44,152 nucleotides of DNA from Acidimicrobiales bacterium (lineage in GTDB: Bacteria; Actinomycetota; Acidimicrobiia; Acidimicrobiales; UBA8190): the NCBI GenBank assembly GCA_030040015.1, contig JASHUM010000122.1, forward strand, positions 1 through 44,152, written 5' to 3'. The position numbers and the translations under genes are program-made. Below the pieces are notes generated by a model that saw only the letters and a program-made list of their open reading frames with translations, had not been told where the DNA came from and made no database searches. Positions 32,452-40,145 of the stretch are shown here, in pieces (positions within the stretch are counted from its first letter, which is position 1; each line of letters starts with the position of its first letter).

Positions 32452-33057
32452 TTATGGAGCCCTGAGCACGGGCCCCAGTGCATAGTCGAGGAACTCCTCC
32501 ATCCTTCCCTCTGGGGGGAGGACGACCAACACCGCCACCGTCCGGACCACCCACTGGGCGGCAAGGAGCGGGTCGCCCCGACGGATGACTCCCGTCGCCA
32601 TGGCGTGGTGGAGGACCGGCGCCAGCGCCTCGGCGATCTGGGACGCGAACGGCGCAAGGTCGTGGACGACGATCGAGCCCAGGATGTCGGGCTCGTCGTT
32701 GAGTAAACGGAGGGAAACCGGGTGGGTGCGGGCCACCCGCACGGCGGTGGCGATGGCGGCGAGCAGGTCCTCGGGTGTCGCCCCGCCCGGTCTAGAGAGG
32801 ATCGACACCAGGTCGTCGAGGAAGCGGTGGAGCTGGCGAGAGGCGATGAGGGCGATGGCCTCCTCGACCGATCCCACCTGGCGGTACAGCGTCGTCCGCG
32901 CCACGTGCATCTCGCGGGCGATGTCGGTCATCGACGTCCGCCTGATGCCGTAGCGGGCCAGGCACCGCTCGGCGGCGTCGAGCACCTTGTCCATGCTGTC
33001 TGACGGGCGGGGCGGCAGCCTTTCGAGCAGCTTGAACACCGAGTCGGTTTCGGCCAT
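32452..33057 (-). CDS. TetR-family transcriptional regulator
   Basis: A 201-residue regulator with the DNA-binding domain MDKVLDAAERCLARYGIRRTSMTDIAREMHVARTTLYRQVGSVEEAI and an all-helical ligand domain. It is the first gene of the minus-strand run that continues with the binding protein 23 bases later, and it is divergent from the DUF2236 gene. It probably controls both directions through the repeat at 33077-33104, in response to a compound related to the transported substrate; this is inference. ATG 33057. Confidence 0.88.
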   Translation of the reverse strand: MAETDSVFKLLERLPPRPSDSMDKVLDAAERCLARYGIRRTSMTDIAREMHVARTTLYRQVGSVEEAIALIASRQLHRFLDDLVSILSRPGGATPEDLLAAIATAVRVARTHPVSLRLLNDEPDILGSIVVHDLAPFASQIAEALAPVLHHAMATGVIRRGDPLLAAQWVVRTVAVLVVLPPEGRMEEFLDYALGPVLRAP

Positions 33058-33076
33058 GCCGGCTCCTTGCGACAGT

Positions 33077-33104
33077 CGCTACAAGTACGGTATAGAGTGT
33101 AGCG
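33077..33104. promoter_or_regulatory. TetR-type operator and promoter, divergent
   Basis: CGCTACA (33077-33083) and TGTAGCG (33098-33104) are perfect 7-bp arms with 14 bases between. The centre contains TATAGA (33091-33096), a likely -10 box for rightward transcription that would place the transcript start at or next to ATG 33106. Confidence 0.7.
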
Positions 33105-33105
33105 C

Positions 33106-34014
33106 ATGGCAATCGTCAGCTTTCCCGAGCCGCCTGGGCGAGACGGGCGAGACCTTCGAGATCGGCGAGACGGGCGAGAGGGGATGGCCGCGGCTGCACC
33201 AGTGGCCGCGGCCGACCGCCCCCTCATCCGCCAGCTCGCCGAGTGGCGCTTGTTCGTCCCGTTCACCGGACGGGTGCTGGCGCTGCAAGGCTCGCACCCC
33301 ACCGTGGCGGCGGGGATCTACCAGCACTCCGAGATCTTCACCAACCCCTGGCGGCGAGCTCAGCGGACCTTCCTGTACGCACAACGCCTCATGTTCGGTT
33401 CCGACCGCGAGGCGACGGCGATGGAGATCCGTGAGCTGCATCGCCCCATCAAGGGGACCGGGTTCGACGGGCACCCCTATCACGCCTGGAACCGCGAGGC
33501 CTGGACGTGGGTGCATCTGACCACCTTCGAGGCCACGCTCTTCGCGTTGGAGAAGATCCACGGCCGCCTCCCCGCCGTCGATCTCGACGCCCTGTACGGC
33601 GAAGCCCGCGAAGTGGGGGAGCTCTACGGGGTGCGGCCCCGGGACATGCCGGATGACATCGCCGGATTGAAGGAGTACGTGGCCGAGGGGATCGAGTCCA
33701 AGTGCACCCACCGGCCCCTGGTCGACCTGGTCCCGAGCCTCCAGCAGGTTCCGCCTCCTCCGGGCGTCCCTGTGCCCAGGCTTCCTTGGCGCCTGACCAT
33801 GGTGCCGACCTCGCATGCTGCGCACATCGCGCTGGCTGGCTCGTTCCCCGGCACCATCCGCAGACGGTGGGGGATCCGATGGTCGCCGGTGCACGAGCTC
33901 GAGTACCGCGTCCAGCTGGAAGTCCTCCGCACGGCGACAGCCCCGCTTCCGGACTGGCTCCGCATGCTGCCCTACCCTTACCGGGTGCTCCATCGCGCCG
34001 GCGCGGCACGCTGA
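33106..34014 (+). CDS. DUF2236 / MpaB-family oxygenase-like protein
   Basis: A 302-residue protein of the family that includes the rubber-oxygenase Lcp and MpaB of mycophenolic acid synthesis. Typical text is GSHPTVAAGIYQHSEIFTNPWRRAQRT, ELHRPIKGTGFDG and AWNREAWTWVHLTTFEATL, including histidines that bind haem in characterised members. An oxidative cleavage role is possible but unproven. ATG 33106 fits a leaderless start directly behind the operator; ATG 33184 after GAGAGGGG would remove a low-complexity N-terminus (GRDGRDLRDRRDGREG) coded by a 16-bp direct repeat (33137-33152, 33164-33179). The kinase-like gene follows 23 bases later. Confidence 0.83.
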   Translation: MAIVSFPEPPGRDGRDLRDRRDGREGMAAAAPVAAADRPLIRQLAEWRLFVPFTGRVLALQGSHPTVAAGIYQHSEIFTNPWRRAQRTFLYAQRLMFGSDREATAMEIRELHRPIKGTGFDGHPYHAWNREAWTWVHLTTFEATLFALEKIHGRLPAVDLDALYGEAREVGELYGVRPRDMPDDIAGLKEYVAEGIESKCTHRPLVDLVPSLQQVPPPPGVPVPRLPWRLTMVPTSHAAHIALAGSFPGTIRRRWGIRWSPVHELEYRVQLEVLRTATAPLPDWLRMLPYPYRVLHRAGAAR

Positions 34015-34037
34015 ACGGTCCAGAAGCGACGACCGAC

Positions 34038-35504
34038 GTGAACTCTCCGTCTCGGGTCTGGCGCGGGCCGTTCGCCGGTGGGCCACCCGATGGGGTCCTG
34101 GTGGTCGAGGCGCCCCCGCTCGAGGAATTCCACCTCGGCGACGTCCGCCGGCTGGTGGTCGTGCTCTTCGTCCTCGGGTGGTCCGTGCTGCGCGGCGTGC
34201 TGCGTCGTCTCCGGGTGCGCCCGCGCTGGCTGCGGCTCGGCGGCGAGAGCACGACCGAGCGCCGGAGCCTCGTCGAGAGCGCCTGTGACGGCCTGGTAGA
34301 CGGTTTCATCCATCTGGGTCCCACCTTCGTCAAGGCCGGGCAGATCGTCGCCAGCTCGGGCCCGCTCTTCCCGGCGGTACTGGCCGGTGCAGCGCGACGC
34401 TGCCTCGACTCCGTGCCTCCGTTCCCGACCGAGTTGGTGCGGGCCACGATCGAGCAGGATCTCGGGGCACGCATCGACGACGTGTTCCGGGACTTCGAAG
34501 ACGTGCCGCTCTCGGCGGCCTCCATCGGCCAGGTGCACGCCTGCACCCTGCTCGACGGACGTCAGGCCGTGGTCAAGGTCCAGCGACCGGGAATTCGCGA
34601 GCAGATGGCCCGTGACCTGCGCAACTCGTATCGGATCGCCTGGCTGGTGGAGCGGACGCCGTGGGGGAAGACGTCAGGTGCCGTGGGAGTCATCCGGGAC
34701 GTTCACGCCGTCACCTTCGAGGAGCTCAACCCGGCTCGGGAGGCCTGGCAGCAGGACCGCTTCCGCCAGAACATCGGCGCCTTCGGCGACAACGCCATCA
34801 TCACCGCGCCCGAGGTGTACTGGGACTACTGCGGCCCACAGGTCATCTGCATGGAGCGGGTCTTCGGCATCCCCATGGACGACTTCGAAACCCTCCAGCA
34901 GCGGGGCATCGACGCCCAGGCCATCCTGCGCTGGGGGGCCAAGGTGTGGGCGGAGGCGGTCATGGTCCACGGGCCCTTCCACGGCGACATGCACGCCGGA
35001 AACGTGTGGGCACTCGACGACGGCCGGGGCTGCTATCTCGATTTCGGGATCATGGGCGAGCTCGAGCCCGAGTGGCGCGACGTCCTGAAGGACCTCTTCT
35101 ACACCTGCAGTTTCGACCTCGACTTCACCCGGGTGGCCACCGCCTACCGACGAGTCGGCGTGTTCCCAGCTGGGGTGGGGACCGACGAGGAGATCGGCGC
35201 TTTTCTCAACGCGATGCTCGCTCCCATCCTTCTCGGCGGGTACGGGACCATCAACATCACCCAGCTCGTGTCGCAGTCGCTCGAGCTTCTGAAAGCCTTT
35301 CAGGCCTCGGTTCCCAGGCAGCTGGTCCTCATAGGCAAGCAACTGCTCTACATCGACCGCTACACCCGGCACCTGGCACCTGACTACACCATCACCGCCG
35401 ACCCGTTGATCGTGAAGAACATCTTCCCGGCGGAGGCTGCCGCCAAAGCGACCGAGCTCGGTGTGGCGCTTGACGACCCTCCACTGGCGCTGACACCGGC
35501 CTGA
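34038..35504 (+). CDS. ABC1/UbiB (AarF)-family atypical kinase
   Basis: A 488-residue member of the UbiB-type atypical kinase/ATPase family. The signatures are visible: KAGQ (99-102), SIGQVHA (162 on) in place of the kinase glycine-rich loop, VVKVQRPG with the ATP-contact lysine (about 180), the catalytic HGDMHAGN (315-322) and LDFG (334-337). UbiB-type proteins support quinone or other isoprenoid-lipid pathways, usually at the membrane. Residues 37-55 (RLVVVLFVLGWSVLRGVL) may be a membrane segment. GTG 34038 is the first plausible start after the MpaB-like gene. The C-terminal codons run into a tandem repeat. Confidence 0.88.
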   Translation: MNSPSRVWRGPFAGGPPDGVLVVEAPPLEEFHLGDVRRLVVVLFVLGWSVLRGVLRRLRVRPRWLRLGGESTTERRSLVESACDGLVDGFIHLGPTFVKAGQIVASSGPLFPAVLAGAARRCLDSVPPFPTELVRATIEQDLGARIDDVFRDFEDVPLSAASIGQVHACTLLDGRQAVVKVQRPGIREQMARDLRNSYRIAWLVERTPWGKTSGAVGVIRDVHAVTFEELNPAREAWQQDRFRQNIGAFGDNAIITAPEVYWDYCGPQVICMERVFGIPMDDFETLQQRGIDAQAILRWGAKVWAEAVMVHGPFHGDMHAGNVWALDDGRGCYLDFGIMGELEPEWRDVLKDLFYTCSFDLDFTRVATAYRRVGVFPAGVGTDEEIGAFLNAMLAPILLGGYGTINITQLVSQSLELLKAFQASVPRQLVLIGKQLLYIDRYTRHLAPDYTITADPLIVKNIFPAEAAAKATELGVALDDPPLALTPA

Positions 35505-35556
35505 GCGACACACCGGCCTGAGCGACACCGGCCTGAGCGACACACCGGCCTGAGCG
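35493..35556. repeat. Two 32-bp tandem repeats across a stop codon
   Basis: The core ACACCGGCCTGAGCG occurs four times, alternately spaced 15 and 17 bases, so the true unit is 32 bp present twice without a mismatch. The TGA stop of the ABC1-type gene (35502-35504) lies inside the first core. The array fills most of the gap to the convergent methyltransferase gene. Confidence 0.9.
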
Positions 35557-35571
35557 ACACAGGACGCCCGG

Positions 35572-36384
35572 TCAGCCTCCCAGATACTCGGACTCGAGGA
35601 CGAGGTCCCGGAGCATGGTCTGATACTCCACGTGGGTCCGGTGCTCGACGGTGCGCCAGGCCCGGCCTTGCTCCTCGCGCATGTAGGACCGGTACTCGGG
35701 AGCGCCGGGGATGCGGACGTTGTCGGCGACGACCACGGCTCCCGGTCGCAGCCAACGCCTCTGCATGATGCGACGAAGGTCGGGGAGGTAGGCGGCCTTG
35801 TCGTGGTCGACGAAGACGAAGTCCAGGGTTCCGGGCCCGAAGGAGTGCGCCGATTCGAGCTCGTCCATCGTGTGATCGTCGCCGAGCGTGCCCGTCACCA
35901 CGGTCGCCCGATCTCCGACCCCGGCGTGGGCAAGGATGCGGCGGGCGATGGCGGCATTGTCCTCGGAGAGCTCGACACAATAGAGATGGGCGTCGGCGGG
36001 CATGGCCCTGATGGTGCGCAGGGCGCTGTACCCGCAGTACGTGCCGACCTCGAGAAGACGCTTGGGCCCGGCCCGCCGGATGGCCTCGTCGAGGATGCGG
36101 CCCTTCTCGTCCCCTACGTTCATCATCACGCTGCGCTCGTAACAGAAGCGATCGACCGCCTCGATGGCGCCGTCGAGGTCGCCGGCTGCGACATTGTCGG
36201 TCACGTAACGGGCCAGGGCCTCTTCACGTCCGTCCCCCACCTGCCAGTGCTTGGTGAGATGGCGCATCCCGAGCGCCATCCGCCAGGCCGACCATCGCAG
36301 GAAGGGAAGGCGGCGTCCTCCGATCTCGGACAGGCTGCGCATCGCCACATTCAAGGACGGTTCTCCGTCCCCGTCCACTCCCAC
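35572..36384 (-). CDS. Class I SAM-dependent O-methyltransferase (catechol-type)
   Basis: About 270 residues. The SAM-binding motif is LLEVGTYCGYSALRTI and the approach to it, SVMMNVGDEKGRILDEAI, closely follows catechol O-methyltransferases. The metal-binding Asp lies in DFVFVDHDKAAYLPDL, with a second acidic site in VVADNVRIPG. Transfer of methyl from S-adenosylmethionine to a catechol-like hydroxyl, with a divalent metal, is the likely reaction. GTG 36384 is used; the acidic N-terminus GVDGDGEPS may not be translated, since further GTG and ATG codons follow in frame. Confidence 0.85.
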   Translation of the reverse strand: MGVDGDGEPSLNVAMRSLSEIGGRRLPFLRWSAWRMALGMRHLTKHWQVGDGREEALARYVTDNVAAGDLDGAIEAVDRFCYERSVMMNVGDEKGRILDEAIRRAGPKRLLEVGTYCGYSALRTIRAMPADAHLYCVELSEDNAAIARRILAHAGVGDRATVVTGTLGDDHTMDELESAHSFGPGTLDFVFVDHDKAAYLPDLRRIMQRRWLRPGAVVVADNVRIPGAPEYRSYMREEQGRAWRTVEHRTHVEYQTMLRDLVLESEYLGG

Positions 36385-36391
36385 TGACGGC

Positions 36392-37252
36392 TCAGAACCG
36401 GGTGATCTCCGAGTCCGGGCCCATCACCACGAGCGGGGTCTCGGTGGGCTGGAGCCACACGAGCAACTGGTCGAGTTCTCCGAGCGGGAGGCTGACACAG
36501 CCGGCGGTGGGACCACCCACGTCGGCATGGATGAAGATGGCCGATCCGGCATCAGGGACGATCGGATCGATGTTGTAGTCGATCACGGCGAAGATCGGAT
36601 ATGCCGTCGTCTCCTCCCACAACGCCTCGCTGTCGCCGCCGAAGGGAGGCGCCTGACCGCAAGGAACGAACTGGAAGGTGTTGTAGGTGGCGGAGCTGGG
36701 GTCCTCGTCCCACCAGTCGCCGCAGACGAGCGGGTGGAACTGGTATTGGACACCAGGATCGGCGGCGTTCCCGTACATGACCGGGCCGATCCCGTATGCG
36801 CCGGTGGGTGTGGTCTCGTCGCCTTCGTGTTTGTCGTCCGAGAAGCCATTGGCGCCGATGCGTGCCGTCCAAGGGCCGAAGGCGGTCACCCAGCACGACC
36901 CCCGCCGCTGCCAGGCCGTCAGGGTGGCGTAGGTGGTGGAGTAGGTCGGGGCCTGGACCACGATCAGCTGGTCGGCACCAGCCGTCGAGGTCAGCTGGCC
37001 GGCGATGCCGGGAGCGCAAGGGGGGGCGGCTGTGGTGGGAGGGTTCGTGGCAGGAGCGTTCGTGGCGGGCACCGCCGTGGTCGATGTCGTGGTGGTCGAG
37101 ACGTCCACGGCATGGGGACTCCTGAGTTGTGGCCACGGCCATCCGGCGTCGGTGGAAGCCGAGGATGTGTTCGCCGTTCCGCAGGCGGACGCCAGCAAGA
37201 TGACCGCGCCCAGTGCAGAGACGGCAATACGCGCCGTCCTCGACCGGCCCAT
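36392..37252 (-). CDS. Lipoprotein L,D-transpeptidase (YkuD domain)
   Basis: A 286-residue exported lipoprotein: signal peptide and lipobox LLASAC with Cys24, then a Thr/Ala/Pro linker (50-78) and a YkuD domain. The catalytic region reads AIFIHADVGGPTAGCVSLP, with His242 and nucleophile Cys252; the GCVSL form marks a subgroup different from the transpeptidase at 6290-7402. Likely role: 3-3 cross-links or remodelling in peptidoglycan, at the outer membrane-face of the cell membrane where the lipid anchors it. ATG 37252 gives a normal signal peptide. The catechol-type methyltransferase gene follows seven bases later. Confidence 0.87.
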   Translation of the reverse strand: MGRSRTARIAVSALGAVILLASACGTANTSSASTDAGWPWPQLRSPHAVDVSTTTTSTTAVPATNAPATNPPTTAAPPCAPGIAGQLTSTAGADQLIVVQAPTYSTTYATLTAWQRRGSCWVTAFGPWTARIGANGFSDDKHEGDETTPTGAYGIGPVMYGNAADPGVQYQFHPLVCGDWWDEDPSSATYNTFQFVPCGQAPPFGGDSEALWEETTAYPIFAVIDYNIDPIVPDAGSAIFIHADVGGPTAGCVSLPLGELDQLLVWLQPTETPLVVMGPDSEITRF

Positions 37253-37316
37253 GCGTCAAGCGTACGAGCGGGGTGCGCCGGAGAGGTCTCGGGCTGGGTG
37301 TGAGACGGCGGCTGGG

Positions 37317-38093
37317 CTAGGAGCCCGTCGGCCTCTCGTCGCGCGCTCCGGAGATGAGCTGGAGCATCGGCCGCCGGTGGAGGTCAGGCTCGCGGTCCGG
37401 ACGTCCTATGTGCACTCGGAGATCGAAGGCAGCCGTCATGGAGCTCGCGACCTCGTCAAGGTCGTCGAGGGCGGTCCACCGCCGGGCGATGTAGGTGCCG
37501 CCGCAGGCGGCGAGCACCACGGGCAGGAGCCAGTTCAGGGTGGTTCGCTCCACTGAGTTGTGCACCATGGCGCCGGCGACGAAGGACAGAGCGACGGCGG
37601 CGGCAGTGATGCCCCAGGCAAGGGTGTCCACCCGGTTGAGGCGCCCGAACCCCTTGGACAACAGCGCCTGACGCGGCACCAGCTGGCGTGTGTACTCCTG
37701 TGTCAACGGTCGCGCCGAGAGCGATACCAGCATGACGATTGCCATGGCCCCGGCGGCGATGGCGCGTCCGTAGTGGGCGAGATCGACCAGCACGTGGTGC
37801 GTGGCGAAGAGCGCCGCGACCACCATGGCCAGGAAGATCAGCGCGGAAAGCCCCTCGAACTCGGCGGAGAGGCCTCGACGTCTGGCGTGCACTCCGACAC
37901 CGATAGCCACAAAGGTGGCCAGGAGTGCGGCGGGCACGAATCCGATGCCGGTGCTCCGGACGGCAAGGACCATGGCGATCCACGGGGCCAGACCCAAGAG
38001 CGCAGAGCCGCTCACGGCCTGCACGATACTGCGCCGCGGATCGAGCGCATGACTGAATTTCCCGACTGCAATGGTGGGCCATGCCATGGACAT
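37317..38093 (-). CDS. Integral membrane protein, unknown function
   Basis: A protein of about 258 residues with six hydrophobic stretches, such as GLAPWIAMVLAV, FVPAALLATFVAIGVGV, ALIFLAMVVAALFATHHVLVD and TLNWLLPVVLAACGGTYIA. The soluble C-terminus is about 50 residues (ALDDLDEVASSMTAAFDLRVHIGRPDRE). I do not recognise the family. The start is uncertain: ATG 38093 (MSMAWPTIAVGKFSH) or ATG 38087; the open frame continues far upstream into the MFS gene but without family support. No clear ribosome site. Confidence 0.6.
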   Translation of the reverse strand: MSMAWPTIAVGKFSHALDPRRSIVQAVSGSALLGLAPWIAMVLAVRSTGIGFVPAALLATFVAIGVGVHARRRGLSAEFEGLSALIFLAMVVAALFATHHVLVDLAHYGRAIAAGAMAIVMLVSLSARPLTQEYTRQLVPRQALLSKGFGRLNRVDTLAWGITAAAVALSFVAGAMVHNSVERTTLNWLLPVVLAACGGTYIARRWTALDDLDEVASSMTAAFDLRVHIGRPDREPDLHRRPMLQLISGARDERPTGS

Positions 38094-38166
38094 TGCCCAT
38101 GGACAGGCGGAAAGGGCCCTTCGCCCGTGAGGCCGGGGCGCTCGAGGTGAGACGACCGGCGAGCGC

Positions 38167-39981
38167 TCAGCTGCCCGTCGTGCTGGACACGAGCTCGCTA
38201 CCCTGCGTCGCCTCGGTCTGGGGCTCCTTGTACACGTACCTGCCCCCTCGGAGCCACGAGGCGGCTGCAGCCACCAAGCAGGCGGCGATGGCGAAGTCGA
38301 ATGCTTCGTGCAGTCCCTGCTGGAAGGCGCCCGAGATGATCGAAGGGAAGAAGCTCCTTCCGGTGATCGTCGCCACCCGCGCCGCCGGCAGGCCGTGGAG
38401 GACCGAGGGCCCGAGCAGGTGCTGCAGAGGGTTCTCCCCCAAGAAGGCGGCGAACAGCGTCGACACCGGAGGGAGGTGCGAGACCCTGGCCGCCACCGCG
38501 CCTGGGACACCCTGGTGGACGAGTCCCTGGTACAGGGCGGCAGGAAGCGAGGACGCCAGTCCCACGATCATCAGGGTGAAGAAGATGCCGATGGACAGCA
38601 CCTGGGCCGAGTTCTGGAAGGTGGAGTTCATCCCTGAGCCCGCTCCCCGGTGCTGAGGAGGAAGGCTGTTCATCACGCCGGCTCGGTTGGGCGAGGCGAA
38701 GAGCCCCATGGTGAGCCCGGTGGCAGCCAGGATGCCGGCGAACTCGGGGTAGCTGAAGTTGATGGGCAGCAGCTCCAATCCGAGGAACGAGGCTGCCGAC
38801 CCGAGCATGCCTCCGGTCGAGAACGGTCGTGAGCCGTAGCGGTCCGACAGGAAACCCGACACGGGCCCGGCCACCAGGAACCCGGCGGTGAGGGGAAGCA
38901 TGTAGATGCCGGCCCAAAGCGGGGTGCGGGCGAAGTCGTAGCCGTGCCGGGGCAGCCAGATGCCCTGGAGCCAGATGATGAGCATGAACATGAGCCCGCC
39001 CCGGCCGAGTGCGGCCAGGAAGCTGGCCAGCACCCCGGAGGTGAACGCCCGTATTCGGAAAAGCTGCAACCGGAACATGGGCTGGGCCGAGCGCCGCTCG
39101 ATCACGACGAACGCCGCCAGGAAGGCGATGCCGGCGGCGATCTCTGTCAGGACCTTGGGAGAGGTCCAACCCATGGTGCTTCTGCCGTAGGGCTCGATGC
39201 CGTAGGTGATGCCGACCATCAGCGCCACCAGGCCGAGGGCGAAGGTGATGTTGCCGGGCCAGTCGATGTGGGCCACTCGGTGCTGGCCCACCTCGCGCAG
39301 CTTCCAGTAGCCCCAGACCGTCCCGAGCACCCCAACCGGGACCGAGACCAGGAACACCAGGCGCCAGTCGATGGGGCCGAGGACACCGCCGAGCACCAGC
39401 CCGATGAAGGTGCCGCTGATGCCCGCCGCCTGGTTGATCCCGAGTGCCGTGCCCCGCTGGTGGGCTGGGAAGGCATCGGTGAGGATGGCGGCCGAGTTGG
39501 CGATGAGCATGGCGGCGCCGACTCCCTGGAAGACCCGGACGATCACCAGCCACCATCCAGCGGCGTCGCCGGTGACCGGCGTGACGGTGAGGACCAGCGA
39601 GAAGACGGTGAAGACGGCGAAGCCGAGGTTGTACATGCGCACCCGGCCGTAGATGTCGCCGAGGCGGCCCAGGTTGACCACGAGCACGCTGGTCACGACC
39701 AGGAAGCTCAAGATCATCCACAGCAGGTAGAAGCTGTTGCCGGGGAGCAGCGGGTCGAGGTGGATCCCACGGAAGATGTCCGGCAGCGAGATCAGCATGA
39801 TCGATCCGTCGATCGTGGCCATGAGCATGCCCATGGTCGTGTTGATCAGCGCGATCCACTTGTAGCCGTCGTCGCCCTCGCCGGTCGAGTCGCCGAGTGT
39901 GCTCCCACGGCCGTCCCCCGACACCGTTTCGGACGCTGCGGCGGAGAGGCCGGGGGGTGTTGGGCGAGGCTCGACGGTCAT
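38167..39981 (-). CDS. MFS transporter, DHA2 (14-helix) drug-efflux type
   Basis: A 604-residue transporter. After a hydrophilic 40-residue N-terminus come hydrophobic segments in the 14-helix pattern. Family motifs include DGSIMLISLPDIF in helix 1, GRLGDIYGRVRMY after helix 2 (motif A) and RVFQGVGAAMLIANSAAILTDAFP. Such proteins use the proton gradient to export drugs, lipids or metabolites; the cargo is unknown. ATG 39981 has no ribosome site, so the message may be leaderless. A perfect palindrome lies 70-85 bases upstream, centred between this gene and the divergent methyltransferase gene. Confidence 0.9.
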   Translation of the reverse strand: MTVEPRPTPPGLSAAASETVSGDGRGSTLGDSTGEGDDGYKWIALINTTMGMLMATIDGSIMLISLPDIFRGIHLDPLLPGNSFYLLWMILSFLVVTSVLVVNLGRLGDIYGRVRMYNLGFAVFTVFSLVLTVTPVTGDAAGWWLVIVRVFQGVGAAMLIANSAAILTDAFPAHQRGTALGINQAAGISGTFIGLVLGGVLGPIDWRLVFLVSVPVGVLGTVWGYWKLREVGQHRVAHIDWPGNITFALGLVALMVGITYGIEPYGRSTMGWTSPKVLTEIAAGIAFLAAFVVIERRSAQPMFRLQLFRIRAFTSGVLASFLAALGRGGLMFMLIIWLQGIWLPRHGYDFARTPLWAGIYMLPLTAGFLVAGPVSGFLSDRYGSRPFSTGGMLGSAASFLGLELLPINFSYPEFAGILAATGLTMGLFASPNRAGVMNSLPPQHRGAGSGMNSTFQNSAQVLSIGIFFTLMIVGLASSLPAALYQGLVHQGVPGAVAARVSHLPPVSTLFAAFLGENPLQHLLGPSVLHGLPAARVATITGRSFFPSIISGAFQQGLHEAFDFAIAACLVAAAASWLRGGRYVYKEPQTEATQGSELVSSTTGS

Positions 39982-40050
39982 GGACTGGGGGAGGGCTCTT
40001 TCTCGTTCTCGCTGTCTTGATCCCGGATGACTGCGGCTCGCCGACGGACA

Positions 40051-40066
40051 TTCACGTTAACGTGAA
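40051..40066. promoter_or_regulatory. Perfect 16-bp palindrome between divergent genes
   Basis: TTCACGTTAACGTGAA is its own reverse complement. It lies 70 bases from the MFS start and 80 from the methyltransferase start in the 164-base divergent gap, the position of a shared operator. No regulator gene is adjacent. The rest of the gap shows no other clear signal. Confidence 0.7.
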
Positions 40067-40145
40067 CTGCTCTGGTTGTCTCCATGGTAGCGGGGCCGGA
40101 TGCCCGGGCCGCCCCGGCGACTCCGAAGTGGTGAGCTGAGCGTCG

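Noticed and set aside
30335-32485. A 716-codon plus-strand open frame opposite the binding-protein gene
   Set aside because: The minus strand encodes a clear periplasmic-binding-type protein; the plus-strand translation has no recognisable domain and no ribosome site.
35493-35556. CRISPR array
   Set aside because: The units are adjacent with no unique spacers, there are only two 32-bp copies, and no cas gene is in the window.
36392-38093. Fusion of the unknown membrane protein with the upstream MFS frame (open to 38510)
   Set aside because: The additional N-terminal part is read in a different frame over the MFS gene's 3' end and shows no membrane pattern; a start near 38093 is more credible.
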